A stretch of 64,000 nt of DNA from Talaromyces rugulosus (Eukaryota > Ascomycota > Eurotiomycetes > Eurotiales > Trichocomaceae). Position numbers and translations under genes: made by a program. Positions 45,490-56,384 of this stretch are shown one piece after another. The stretch spans positions 3,782,001 through 3,846,000 of the forward strand of contig NC_049563.1 of NCBI RefSeq assembly GCF_013368755.1, read 5' to 3'. The notes beneath the pieces were generated by a model that had not been told where the DNA came from, did no database searches, and saw only the letters and a list, made by a program, of their open reading frames with translations. The stretch's first letter is position 1. The number at the start of each line of letters is the position of its first letter.

Positions 45490-45950
45490 ATGCACAATTT
45501 TTTTTCCTTTCTCCCCCCCCTATATTATGAGACGTGAGGATGATGTCGGATGATTTTACTCGTATTTTTGAGATACCATGACATACTCTATACTATTGGA
45601 CATATTATGCTACATAAGACATTACTGGATTATGATGATGCCTTCTATTTTTATTCTTAATTTTCTTAATGATACGTAGTTGAATCCAAGATGTAGCTTC
45701 AAAGCCTGTTAACTGTATAGTTCGTAGAGTTAAGCGTAACGCTAGAGCCCAAGTGGGTCCGGTCCCAGCGCGTGCGGCAAAAGCATCAAAACAAAACCGC
45801 CCGACGCGCTGCCCCCCTGTGTATCTCGTACCTTCACGTGTCTAACTACGTATCTCTTGATTTCAGTCGCGTTGCCCGTTTTCTTTGCTTTTTCCCTGAC
45901 TACACATCCCCTCATATTTCTATTTCGGACAACACAACGGCCTCCCCATA
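45490..45950. other. Intergenic, no gene seen
   Basis: 461 bp between tandem genes. The first part is AT-rich (3' UTR-like); the second part carries pyrimidine-rich sequence just before the next ATG, typical of fungal promoters. Confidence 0.5.
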
Positions 45951-47414
45951 ATGCCGCGACCACCTGCACGCAGGAATCGCGCAGTGCAACAGGCACCACC
46001 TGTAGCGTCTACAAAAAATGCAGAGAAGCCTACCGAAAAAAGCGACCTTTCAGATACACGAGCCGATTCAACCGCCGAAGGCCGTTCAAGACAAACCCGT
46101 GCCACTACTCCACAACACTCCTCTTCCATACACCAACAACTGTCCGTGCGGTCAGTCAAGACGCCCAAGCAGAACAACTCGTACGATAATAATGCTATTG
46201 CCTCGTCGCCAGAAGGGCGCTCGGAGACGGGGAGTCGGCCGGCAACGACGACGAGAGCGCGAGGGTATTCGTCCACATTGTCCTTGGTGGGACGCAAAGG
46301 CGATTTCAGTTCGCGCATTGGCAGCACACCTGGTTTCGAGGGCTCTGTCATGAGCAATTTCAGACGCCGACCTAGACAGCCAAGTCTGCTCCAGATGATG
46401 CAAGCGGATAATTCGTCGGACATGGACGACGACGACGATTTTCTGGGCGGGTTGAGCCCGGATGATGAATCGACGCCATTGAAAACTACTACCATCACGA
46501 AGCCATCGCATCCAAACATTCAAATCGAGGTTGTTATGTCTCCACCGAGGGAATCAACCCTGTTATCATCTGGGTCAAGCGACTCTCGCAAGAGGAAGCG
46601 CCCGTCGCAGCCCTTGGATGAAAACGACAACCCTCCATCTGCAGCAACCAGCGTCACTTCAAGCCCTCTTTCGAACCCTCCCTCCGACCTTCCTTCTAGT
46701 CTCCCTCCTAGTCCGATGCGCACACCAAGAGCTCGCCCAGCCGTGGATCCTTTCCGAGTATCAGCTACTCCAATGAGCACACCGGGCAGCACTCAACTAT
46801 CGCACGATGAACAAACAACAGGGCCCAAGAAAGCGGGAGAAAGTCTGCATCTCAGCTTGATGAAGGGTTCTGTTCCGAAAATCGCAACATCCACCTTGCA
46901 GTCTAGATTCCTGCCCCGTCGCCGGGTCCGTCGACGACAACGCATCGCTGACGGTGGCTACGAAGAAGCAGAAGAAGAAGACTTGGAATCACTACCTGGT
47001 GATTCCGACGACGATGAGTTGACCAGAGTTGTATCACAACGCTCACAGGATAATAGCTTGTCGGATATAACCTCACAATATGCGAATACAAAGACACGAA
47101 GGACGCGGCAATCGGAAAAGACTCACAAATCAGACAAACGTCCAAAAGGAACATCATCACGGAATACTTCTAGTCCACAGAAAAAGAAGCGCACATACTC
47201 TCGCCTTACCGACAAGGAGAATACTTCTGAATGGTCGTCTGAGGCCTCTTCTCCGCCACCGTCGGACGACCTTGAATTGTCGGAACGAGGGACCCCCATA
47301 CGGAATTCAGGTCAACGAATATCCAGTCGCGAGCTGGAACTGCAAGCACTCAAGTTTGTAGAGGTGGATAAGTGGCAGATGGAGTTTGAAGACGTCTCCC
47401 AAGACTGGGCATAA
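45951..47414 (+). CDS. Disordered basic/acidic, probably nuclear protein of unknown function
   Basis: One open frame, 487 residues, ATG at the end of a pyrimidine-rich leader. The composition is dominated by Ser, Pro, Arg, Thr and Asp. Visible blocks are an acidic run (SDMDDDDDFLGGLSPDDE), a basic SRKRKRP motif (likely NLS), a run of SP/TP sites (about 250-300), RFLPRRRVRRRQR followed by an acidic stretch, and the C-terminal KKKRTYSRLTDKENT and KWQMEFEDVSQDWA. The arginine block and the TYSR motif are the parts most likely to be conserved. The many S/TP sites suggest kinase regulation. I do not recognise the family. No intron is needed, and the antisense frames are shadows. Confidence 0.75.
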   Translation: MPRPPARRNRAVQQAPPVASTKNAEKPTEKSDLSDTRADSTAEGRSRQTRATTPQHSSSIHQQLSVRSVKTPKQNNSYDNNAIASSPEGRSETGSRPATTTRARGYSSTLSLVGRKGDFSSRIGSTPGFEGSVMSNFRRRPRQPSLLQMMQADNSSDMDDDDDFLGGLSPDDESTPLKTTTITKPSHPNIQIEVVMSPPRESTLLSSGSSDSRKRKRPSQPLDENDNPPSAATSVTSSPLSNPPSDLPSSLPPSPMRTPRARPAVDPFRVSATPMSTPGSTQLSHDEQTTGPKKAGESLHLSLMKGSVPKIATSTLQSRFLPRRRVRRRQRIADGGYEEAEEEDLESLPGDSDDDELTRVVSQRSQDNSLSDITSQYANTKTRRTRQSEKTHKSDKRPKGTSSRNTSSPQKKKRTYSRLTDKENTSEWSSEASSPPPSDDLELSERGTPIRNSGQRISSRELELQALKFVEVDKWQMEFEDVSQDWA

Positions 47415-47743
47415 TAATACGCTCATCCATTTAATGATAAGATTGTGTGTGTGTGTGTGTATTTAGCAACCAATTCGAGTTTAATGATATCATACTTGCT
47501 CAATTATTCTCTCTCTTTTGGGCTAAAAACTCTAGGTAGCATTAACATGGATACCACCATGCATGATTCGCAACGTGTTGGTAATATTCGCTTTGCAGCG
47601 GAGTTTAGCCATCGGAGCTCGGGAGGTGCGGGGTATAGCACTCCCTCCATTAATACACCGTATTTTTTTACTTGGAAGTAGCACATTTCTTCACGCTCCA
47701 CCAATTGTTAAGCGGATTTAGTAACAATACTAGCTAGCTAACT
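47415..47743. other. Intergenic with a (TG)n tract
   Basis: 329 bp between tandem genes. A (TG)n microsatellite lies at 47444-47460. Small frames here have no recognisable content. Confidence 0.5.
47444..47460 (+). repeat. (TG)n microsatellite
   Basis: Seventeen bases of alternating T and G just after the stop codon of the upstream gene. Confidence 0.9.
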
Positions 47744-49262
47744 ATGGCGCCCACCGTTGACGAGGTGCTGGCGGGAAAATACCCAGCCAAGGCCCACGCC
47801 CGCAAAGTCGCGGCGTATCTGCGAGACCAGGGACTGCAGACTGACGGAGTCATCTACCTGGAAAGCCAGAAGACAAAGCTGTTCGAGGACAATGACACTG
47901 ATCAACCTTTCCGGCGAGTTTTTTCCCTTTGTATTCGATTAGCTGAGCTAACCTGGTACAGACAACGCCGTTTCTTCTTCTACCTCTCTGGATGCCTGCT
48001 TCCAGATTCTCTGTTGACATACCACATCAGCTCGGACAAGCTGACGCTCTACATTCCTCCGCTGGACCCCGAGTCGGTCATCTGGTCTGGCCTTCCCGTG
48101 TCTCCTGAAGATGCCCTCAAGGCTTATGATGTTGATCAAGTTCTGGTAACAAGCGAGATCAACCCTACGCTGGCCCACCTGGGAACCCAGGTTGGACAGG
48201 ATGGCACCGTATTCTCCATCCAGGGACAGATTTCAGACGAAACAAGTCTGGTACCATTCCCCAAAACCGATGTCAAGGCTGTCAAGACCGCCATTGAAGA
48301 GTGCCGTGTGGTCAAGGATGCGTATGAAGTCGCAATGATTCGCAAGGCAAACGACGTTACTGCAAAGGCGCATATTGCGGTTTACAAAGCCGCCAAATCG
48401 GCCACAAACGAACGGGAGCTCGCAGCTGCATTCATCGGGACTTGCATTGCCCATGGGTGCCCCCAAATGGCTTACCCTCCTATTGTTGCCAGCGGCACAA
48501 GCAGTGCTACTCTTCACTACGTCAGAAATGATGATAGCCTGTACGACCCTGCCACAAAGGAGAGAAAGCTGAATCTGCTTCTTGATGCCGGCGGTGAATA
48601 CAGGACTTACGCCGCAGACGTGACACGCAGTGTTCCGCTCTCAGGCACATTCTCGCCCGAGTCGCGAAGCATCTATGACATTGTGCTGCAGATGCAGCTT
48701 GAGACTTTGGCAATGATCAAGGAGGGTGTTCTCTGGGAAGATGTCCATATTAAGGCGCATCGTATTGCTATCAAGGGACTGTTGAAACTTGGCGTCCTAC
48801 AAGGCACAGAGGAAGAATTGTTTCAGAAGCGGATCAGCGTGGCCTTTTTCCCCCACGGGCTTGGTCACTATCTTGGAATGGATACTCATGACACTGGTGG
48901 TCATGCAAACTACGAAGACAAGGACAGCATGTTCAAGGCCCTGCGCGTTAGGGGTACACTTCCCGCCGGAAGTGTGATTACTGTTGAGCCGGGAGTGAGT
49001 CTTTTCTTTTCTTTCTGTATACCGGCTCTGTCTTTTGCTAACCATTGTGCTTCAGGTTTACTTTTGCCGCTTTATTATCCAGCCGTATCTGGACTCACCC
49101 GAGCTTTCTCAATACATCAACCAGGCTGCTTTGGAGAAATACTGGACTGTTGGGGGTGTTCGTATTGAAGACAATATCCATGTTACCAAGGATGGCTACG
49201 AGAACCTCACAACGGCGCCTAAATCGCTTGATGAGATCGAGCTTCTGGCCAATGGACCATAG
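47744..49262 (+). CDS. pepP: Xaa-Pro aminopeptidase (M24B)
   Basis: Three exons (47744-47913, 47962-48994, 49056-49262) give 469 residues. The enzyme removes an N-terminal residue that precedes proline; it is cytosolic and uses two Mn ions. The N-terminal creatinase-like domain starts [20 protein letters not shown]. The pita-bread fold has metal ligands in [18 protein letters not shown] (two Asp), [13 protein letters not shown] (His), TVEPGVYF (Glu) and GGVRIEDN (Glu). Intron 1 appears to be a GC-AG intron (CG|GCGAGT...CAG): only this splicing gives the family-typical [13 protein letters not shown]. It is 48 nt and stop-free, so retention would insert 16 residues without a frameshift. Confidence 0.92.
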
Positions 49263-49699
49263 TCAACTGTACAGCAGAGGCGTGTAAACAGAGTCCTCTA
49301 AAACCGAGGGCCAATGCGAAACATGAGAAATCTGATATGAAATGACATGCAATTAAGTGTGCGTTCCCTGTGGCATGATGAAAATGAATGCATAAAGAAC
49401 GCAATTCTCACTGGAAAACCAACACTAGTCTCTAGACAACAGGAGGATCGCGATGTTGCAACTAAGTAAATAAAAAGCCGCGGCTGCCCGCGGAGGACTC
49501 CGAGACCCCACCGAACCTTTACCTACCCCTCAGGTCACGCGCTCGCAAATACTACGTCAATATATCCTAATATTTCTCCATGCTCAAAATAATACCGCAA
49601 GTGCGCCCCCTTGCTACGAAGCGGTTCGACTTTAAGCCTCCTCTCTATTGCCCCTCGTCCCTCTGTTCTTTCGCATTCACTCCCCTTCAGCGACGCAGA
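49263..49699. other. Intergenic, with possible upstream in-frame start of the next gene
   Basis: Holds the 3' UTR of pepP and the promoter of the M1 peptidase. An in-frame ATG at 49580 adds 40 codons to the next gene; see that entry. Nothing else is recognised. Confidence 0.5.
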
Positions 49700-52030
49700 A
49701 TGGCTACTACTTCCATCCAACGCCCTCGAGACCCGAATACGCTGAGTAACTATACCGCGTGGGCATCGCGCCATGTCACGGCCAATTTGGAGATTGTGTT
49801 TGACCAGAAGAAGCTGGTAGGCAATGTGGTCCACCAGCTTGAGTCGAAGACGGACGGGGAAACCCAGGAGATCATCTTCGATACGAGCTTCCTCGATATC
49901 TCCCAGATTAAAGTCAATGGCCAGCCGTCGAAATGGGAGATTTTGCCGCGTTTCGAGCCCTTTGGTAGTGCATTGAAGATTCAGCTCGAAAGCGCAGCTA
50001 AGCTGGGGGAAAATCTAGAGGTTGATGTGAGGAGATAGACTGTTCAAAAAAGGGCCAATGGTCAATTTGCTAATTGAGGCCAGATCTCGCTTGAAACGAC
50101 GGACAAATGCACTGCCCTCCAGTGGTTGACGCCAGCGCAAACATCAAACAAGAAGCATCCATATATGTGTATGATTTTCTCTCTCTTTCTTCTTCTGCCA
50201 CCAAAAAGCTAATGAAACCCTGGGACAGTCTCTCAATGCCAAGCGATCCACGCGCGTTCAGTTTTCCCATGCCAGGATACCCCTGATATCAAAAGCACCT
50301 TTGACTTCAACATCAAATCGCCGCACCCAGTCATTGCAAGTGGACTGCCTCTTCGAGAAAAGGGCACTCCCGAAAACAATGTCTACAAGTTCAAGCAGAA
50401 TGTCCCGATTCCTAGTTATCTGTTCGCTCTCGCCAGTGGGTACGTTCATACATGGATCAGGTCTTGGAAAGTGGCAATTGCTAATAGCAATATTTCGATA
50501 GAGACTTTACCGAGGCTCCCATTGGCCCTCGAAGCGTTGTTGTTACCAGTCCCGACAGGATTGATGACTGCAAGTGGGAACTCGAGGCAGACACTGAGAA
50601 GTTCATGGAGGCAATAGAGGTCGGTCCTCCAGCTACGACAATATGTGTAGCCACACTGCTAACCTGGAGAAGAAAATCGTCTACCCCTATGCCTGGGGCG
50701 AGTACAACGTTCTTATACTCCCTCCCAGCTTCCCCTACGGCGGCATGGAGAACCCCATTTACACTTTTGCAACACCTAGTCTGATATCAAAGGCATGTAT
50801 TTAAGTTTGCGCTACTTTACTAATTCATGAATACTAATGATGACAATCACAGGACCGAGAAAACGTCGATGTCATTGCCCATGAGCTGGCACACAGCTGG
50901 AGTGGTAACTTGGTTACTAGTGCTTCCTGGGAGCATTTCTGGTTAAATGAAGGCTGGACTACTTATCTGGAACGAAGAGTAAGGGCTCTTATTCTATTTG
51001 CGACTCCAAATTTACTAATATAATACAGATCATTGCCGCAGTGTAAACCACCTTCTTAACTGATTTTATGCACACACTAATATTCCCAAACAGGCACGGT
51101 GAGCCCTACCGACACTTTTCAGCAATCATCGGCTGGAACGACTTTAGAGATTCCGTTGAAGAATACGGGAAAGATCATGAATTCACCAAGCTGGTAATCG
51201 ACCTCAAGGGCAAAGATCCGGATGACGCCTTTTCCAAGGTTCCGTACGAAAAGGGCTTCAACTTTTTGTTCTATCTCGAAACCCTCCTGTCCAAGGAAGT
51301 TTTTGACCGCTTCATTCCGCACGTAAGTCATAGCAGTCTTTTTTCCCTCTAGATACTGGCTAAGAATATCCAGTACTTCACTGTGTTCAAGGGAAAATCC
51401 CTTGATTCTTATGAATTCAAGGCCACCCTGCTAGACTTTTATGCCAACGACGCAGCTGCGTCTAAGCTGCTTGACGGGGTGGATTGGGACTCGTGGTTCT
51501 ATGCACCAGGCCTCCCACCTCGACCCGACTTTGACACTTCTCTCGTCGACATTGTGTACAACCTGGCAAGCAAATGGGAGTCACTGCCATCATCAGGCTT
51601 TACCCCAGCAGCAAAGGATGTGGCAGGCTTGACCGCCAATCAATTCATCGTTTTTCTCGAACGCGCCATCCAATTTGAAAAACCGCTCAGCCCAGAACAG
51701 TTCCAACTGATGGGTAAGACTTACGGGTTTGCTACCAGCAACAACATTGAAGTGTCCAACCTTTACTTCCAACTTGGCCTGAAGGTTGGCGACAGGACGG
51801 TCATTGAGCCAACTGCCAAATTACTAGGAGAGATTGGCAGGATGAAATTCGTTCGCCCTCTGTAAGTTGTACAAAGTAAACTAAACCCAAAGCAATTACT
51901 AACCTGCTGGATCAGATTCCGAGCCTTGAAAAAACTCGACCATCAAGCTGCTGTCGAGACATTTGAAAAGCACAAGGACTTCTATCACCCAATTTGCCGT
52001 GGTTTGGTAGAAAAGGACCTAGCAAAATGA
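49700..52030 (+). CDS. LAP2: Leukotriene A4 hydrolase-type aminopeptidase (M1)
   Basis: Ten exons: 49700-50026, 50084-50168, 50229-50439, 50502-50619, 50673-50792, 50853-50978, 51029-51042, 51094-51322, 51374-51861, 51916-52030. They give 610 residues from ATG 49700, the family length. The substrate-binding motif is [12 protein letters not shown]. The zinc site is [11 protein letters not shown] with Glu in WLNEGW. The C-terminal helical domain ends [20 protein letters not shown]. It should act as a zinc aminopeptidase with epoxide hydrolase potential. An in-frame ATG at 49580 would add a 40-residue Arg/Lys-containing, acid-poor leader that could target mitochondria. Exon 7 is only 14 nt, and intron 5 uses a GC donor (AAG|GCATGT). 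Confidence 0.92.
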
Positions 52031-52243
52031 GCTACATAGCTAATATGTTATCCAATAATACTTAAGATATAGGAATATAAAATACTAGAGCCAACCGGCA
52101 AGATCAGTTGTTGTTACAATAGATTACATTATCTACCTGTATGATTATCGCGCCCCAAACATAAAATGACGTGAAAAGAGGAGTAAAAAGGACAGTATAA
52201 ATACAACATGTCTGTACAAAGTATTGTGTGCTCGACATCAGTT

Positions 52244-53249
52244 CTAGTTCTTCCGCGCAAGGCTCGAATCTATCTTCTTCAGACCAAAAATCTGTGGCGC
52301 GTTGGCCAAATCAGCGTCCGGTATTTCTGCCAATTCCGAGAGAATCCGTCTCGTGTACCCGACCACGGTGGCGATCTTGGCCCAGTCGACATCTTTCCCG
52401 TCGTGATCGGTCGAGCTGGCTTTCCATATATTCCGCCAGACAGCCGCGCCCAGGACAGCGTCGCCTTTGACGAGACCCTCGTCGTATGCGGCCAGGATAC
52501 CTCGCCATTGGATGAACAGATCCTTGAGGTACCTATTTCTGATGCCTCGACTCGAAAGGTCGTGGAGCGTTGCCATACGGTCTTCGGCGTTGTGCGAGAA
52601 GTGGTCGAACAGATGCTGCGAATGCGTTTGGAAGGCCTCGGGGGACTGCATGGCTCGGAGGCGCACTGTGAGGAGATACATGTGCAAAAAGGTTACCTGC
52701 GACCAGGTTGAGAACGTCGGTAGCAAGCCAAGCTCTTTTCGTTCATTGTCAGTTTTCTCGCCCCAACATATAGATACAAACAGAGAACCTACCAGAATAC
52801 CACAGCCCCTCTCCAATTCCGACATCCTCACCACCCTCGGTTTTGGGCGGCAGCTCACTATATTCTCCCTTCTTGGGCATGCGGTAGTCTGCCTGAGCAG
52901 AGCACGCTTCAAACAGCTTTTCGGTGAAGCCGTAAGACACGTAGGTTCCGGTGGCGCTTCCTTCTGATGCCCATTTGCGCACCAAGTCGGACGAGGGTTT
53001 TGCCGCCGCATAGCTTCGAGCTGATGTCGCAAAGCCCAATTGCGCTGGGGTTCTTGGGTTGGTTCTGCTTAAAGCTCTATCGTGTTTTAGGAGTGGCAGC
53101 GCGCGACTCTTGGCATACAGCGACCGGCTCTGTGGTAAAAACAGACTGGTCAGCATAGGCACTGGTGATGAAAATACTCTGGACAGTAAATAAATACCTG
53201 GTCTCTCACGGCTGCAGAAAAGCCAGGGCCGAAAAGGCATCGAGGGCAT
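52244..53249 (-). CDS. CBP3: Ubiquinol-cytochrome c chaperone CBP3
   Basis: Two exons (52793-53249 and 52244-52734) give 315 residues. An Arg/Ser-rich, acid-poor leader (MPSMPFRPWLFCSRERP and onward) looks like a mitochondrial presequence. The chaperone domain runs from about 130: WYSELGLLPTFSTWSQVTFL, HMYLLTVRLRAMQSPEAFQT, FDHFSHNAEDRMATLHDLSS and RNRYLKDLFIQWRGILAAYD. With Cbp6 it binds the mitoribosome exit and new cytochrome b for complex III assembly. A stop-free 36-nt GT-AG segment near the N-terminus could be read as an intron but is too short for me to accept. It is convergent with the M1 aminopeptidase, 213 bp apart. Confidence 0.9.
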
Positions 53250-53550
53250 AAAAACTTGGTAGACATCATAATAGATTAAAAATCATTCGCCTTGAACAAA
53301 GTATGGCAGTGGAGAGTTATTCAGAACGCGAGCATATCGATAATGTGAACATGGTTATTACGGCTGGTGATCGTCATGAGTCCTGGATTTTTTGTTTGAG
53401 TTTGCAGTGTTTGTTTGCCGCGGCTTCCTCGGCCATTGATTGTTTAACGCGGCCAAGACTACTTTTATACATCCACAGAACCAGAAATTCTTCAATGTCG
53501 GAGACTAATACGAAACAGGTCTCGTTCTGATAATATTATCATACTCCCTG
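53250..53550. other. Intergenic between tandem CBP3 and TIP41
   Basis: 301 bp on the minus-strand side. It should hold the CBP3 promoter and the TIP41 3' UTR. Nothing recognised. Confidence 0.5.
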
Positions 53551-54491
53551 TCATGCTCCTAGCGACACGCGCTCCAACGTATTTTCGACAACAGGAAGAA
53601 TCTGGGCGAGCCTGTTGGGATCTCTCATTGCTGCAGAGACATCTTCACGAGCACCGGCCAGAACCTAGACGACTGTTTAAGCTCGCTGTCATACGGGATG
53701 ATTAATGGGAGCAATTCATACCTTTCGAGCGTCTTCATAGCTCATTTCTCTCGCCTGGTATTCTCGTATGACTTCCGCCTTGTCAAAATCCACGTATATT
53801 CTGGTATCCCTGAGCCGCACGACCACGTTGTCCAGTCGCATGAAGAAGCGCGACAGTAATAGCAGACGCTCCGGCATAACTCTGATCTTGCAAGACAGCA
53901 TTGAAATCCCATTGTCTGCCAGTTCGTCCTCGTACAATATGACGTCGTCGAAGAATAAGATCGGATCCGGTCGTTTCAGAAGCTCAATGGGTATTTGATC
54001 ATTAGTAGGACTGAACGGCGGCGATTCAGGTTGTAGAGTTCCTTTAAAATCAGTACTGTAGGACCAGTCAAAAGGTTTGACGACTTCCTTGATCCCTTCG
54101 TGGGTATGTTCTCTGGATTCCGTCAGCTTGGCCAACTAAATACTCAACGCTAGCGCCTGAGAACATACCTGCTTTTTTGCCATTCTTTGGAGTATGCAAC
54201 TTTCAGCATAGCAGCCCCCGTCTTGTCCACTCGGTCCAACGCATCAAACGCACTAAAGGCAATGCCCCATGCGCTGGCGGGATGCTCGATGGTCACAAAG
54301 TTGTCTCCAAATATCATCTCTGGAGGCGCTATTCCCAGATTCTTGGTCATATCTTCAATAGGGCCGGACTTCAATATGGGAAGTTTCTGAGTGGTGATTT
54401 TGAAACCCTTGCGCACGAAGGCGTTGGGCTTTGAAGGTGTCTGGCCGTTCATGGCAGCGGGGTGCTGGCTGCCACCGTCACGATTTGCCAT
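53551..54491 (-). CDS. TIP41: TIP41, regulator of type 2A phosphatases in TOR signalling
   Basis: Three exons (54169-54491, 53722-54112, 53551-53664) give 275 residues. The conserved core reads GFKITTQKLPILKSGPIEDM, PPEMIFGDNFVTIEH, then across intron 1 KEWQKSREHTHEGIKEVVKP and FDWSYSTDFKGTL. ILFFDDVILYEDELADNGIS and RVMPERLLLLSRFFMRLDNV follow. The protein binds the Tap42/PP2A-like phosphatase system downstream of TORC1. The intron-1 acceptor is the later AG (54113), because the first would break the motif. It is divergent from the Aurora kinase gene. Confidence 0.92.
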
Positions 54492-54961
54492 TCTCGAGCA
54501 TGCAAGGCCTGCGGGGGTTCTGAGGTCTCGAGCATGGGAAATGGCCAGAGACCAGTTTTCGCGACGTAGATGGCTACTGATGGTGGCGGCCTTTCATATT
54601 GGAGAGAGCTCGTTCTTCTTCGCAGCCAACTATCTGCGTATCGGTTTACGTATCGGACCGGCTGCCCCGCAGTGTTCTGTAGGGTGCGCTAGTAAGTGTT
54701 GTTACGCAGTACGTAAATTACGCAAGCTCCCGGCCCGCGTTATCGTTGCTCCGCGGCGTTGCTGGGGCGACGGCAGCTGCTCGGCCGTTTAGTAAACACC
54801 CACTCTGTCTCCAACCTTACATCTACCAGTCTGACCCCGTCCTCCAACCTCAGATGCATTTGCGTTGACAGCCTTGACTTTTCGTAGGGGCATTACTCGA
54901 CCTTCACTTCTCTCGCTCCGTTGTTGTGTGTGCGTGTTTTCTTTAGCCAACGATATTCGAC
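54492..54961. other. Divergent promoter region, TIP41 / Aurora kinase
   Basis: 470 bp between divergent start codons. The open + strand frame crossing it (54391-54792) overlaps TIP41 exon 1 in antisense and has no domain. No other gene is seen. Confidence 0.5.
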
Positions 54962-56181
54962 ATGACAACCAAAACCCTGGAAGCTCGCTTCGAGCATCTC
55001 TCGGTCAACGATGAGAACGAATCTGCACAGACCGGAAAGACTTTAAGCAAGTCAAAGGTACCTTATCCTATTACCTGCCTCTGTCTTGTGCGTCGTTGCT
55101 TACATGAAACAAGGGTTCGCTGTCGACCGCCGTATCTATAACTGGTCTGGGAGCTGGCAACCAGCCATCCGCAACCCGCAATCATCTCCTCAAGATTGCC
55201 CTTCAAAATACAAACGAGGCAAGAACCAATGCTCAATTGCCGAGTTCTGACGAAAATGGCGCCGCCACCCTCTATGACCAGCCGTCAACCAAAAAACTGC
55301 ACCTAGGCATGTTCGAAATCGGCAAAGCCCTTGGAAAGGGAAAGTTCGGTCGAGTATACTTGGCCAAGGAGCGTTCTTCCGGTTTTATCTGTGCTCTAAA
55401 GGTGCTCCACAAATCAGAACTCCAACAGGGAGGAGTTCAGAAGCAGGTCCGAAGAGAGATTGAAATCCAGAGCAACCTGCGTCACCCCAACGTCTTGCGT
55501 CTTTTTGGCCACTTTCACGACAGTAAGAGAATCTTCCTCATTCTAGAGTTTGCAGGCAAAGGTGAACTATACAAGCACCTCCGTAAGGAACACCGGTTCC
55601 CGGAGTGGAAAGCCGCTCAATATATTGCACAAATGGCAGCGGCTTTGAAATACCTGCACAAGAAGCACGTCATCCATCGAGACATTAAACCGGAGAACAT
55701 TTTGATGGGCATCCACGGAGAGATCAAGATCAGTGACTTTGGTTGGAGTGTGCACGCCCCAAACAACAGAAGGCAGACGATGTGTGGTACTCTGGACTAC
55801 CTCCCACCAGAGATGCTTGTCACGGGTACTCAAGAAAACTTCTACAGCGAGAAAGTAGACCTGTGGAGTCTTGGCGTTTTGACGTATGAGTTCCTTGTTG
55901 GAGAAGCTCCTTTCGAGGATACTCCAGTCATGACCCAGAGAAGGATCCGTCGAGGAGAGATGACAATACCTTCTTTCATCAGTCCCGAGGCAAGGGACCT
56001 CATCAAAAAGGTATGCTGGCATATACATGTTAATATTCAAAAGGTACTAATCAGTTTACAGCTGCTCGTTCTCGATCCTGAAAAGAGAATTCCTTTGGAA
56101 GAAGTCCAGCAGCACCCTTGGATTATCAAACATTGCATGAAAGGAGAAAAGGGCGCCCAACGGAGCTCGAATCCGAAATGA
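54962..56181 (+). CDS. ark1: Aurora kinase (Ark1/Ipl1)
   Basis: Three exons (54962-55057, 55114-56010, 56062-56181) give 370 residues. The N-terminal ~95 residues look disordered. The kinase domain starts [20 protein letters not shown] (about 99), with the ATP lysine in CALKVLHK (about 128), the catalytic loop [13 protein letters not shown], then [11 protein letters not shown]. The activation loop [16 protein letters not shown] is the Aurora signature, and the domain ends [12 protein letters not shown]. It phosphorylates kinetochore and chromatin targets in the chromosomal passenger complex. The last intron (51 nt) is stop-free and a multiple of three, so retention would insert 17 residues into the C-lobe. 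Confidence 0.95.
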
Positions 56182-56384
56182 GTCAGTCAGCTAGGCTTTG
56201 AGCGTTTGCATTTACAAGTCGGAGTTTAGGTCTGTTCATTAAATGGCGTTGGTTGGTGCTAGGGCTCGCGGGACTTTTCCATTATCAGAAATGATTGTTT
56301 ATTCTCTTTCCGAGTTGAGGAGTCTAGATGTCATAGTACACTAGTATACATTATATACATACATTCAAGTAATTCTCTTCTTGA

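Noticed and set aside
47744..49168. Unspliced 474-aa frame as the complete Xaa-Pro aminopeptidase
   Set aside because: It reads through intron 1 and runs past the real exon 2 end, losing the conserved GVYFCRF and GGVRIEDN metal-ligand region.
53160..53220. 36-nt GT-AG intron near the start of CBP3
   Set aside because: Shorter than fungal introns normally are, and the frame is open through it, so the continuous reading is preferred.
54391..54792. 133-aa + strand frame between TIP41 and Aurora kinase
   Set aside because: It overlaps TIP41 exon 1 in antisense, has no domain, and ends inside the divergent promoter.
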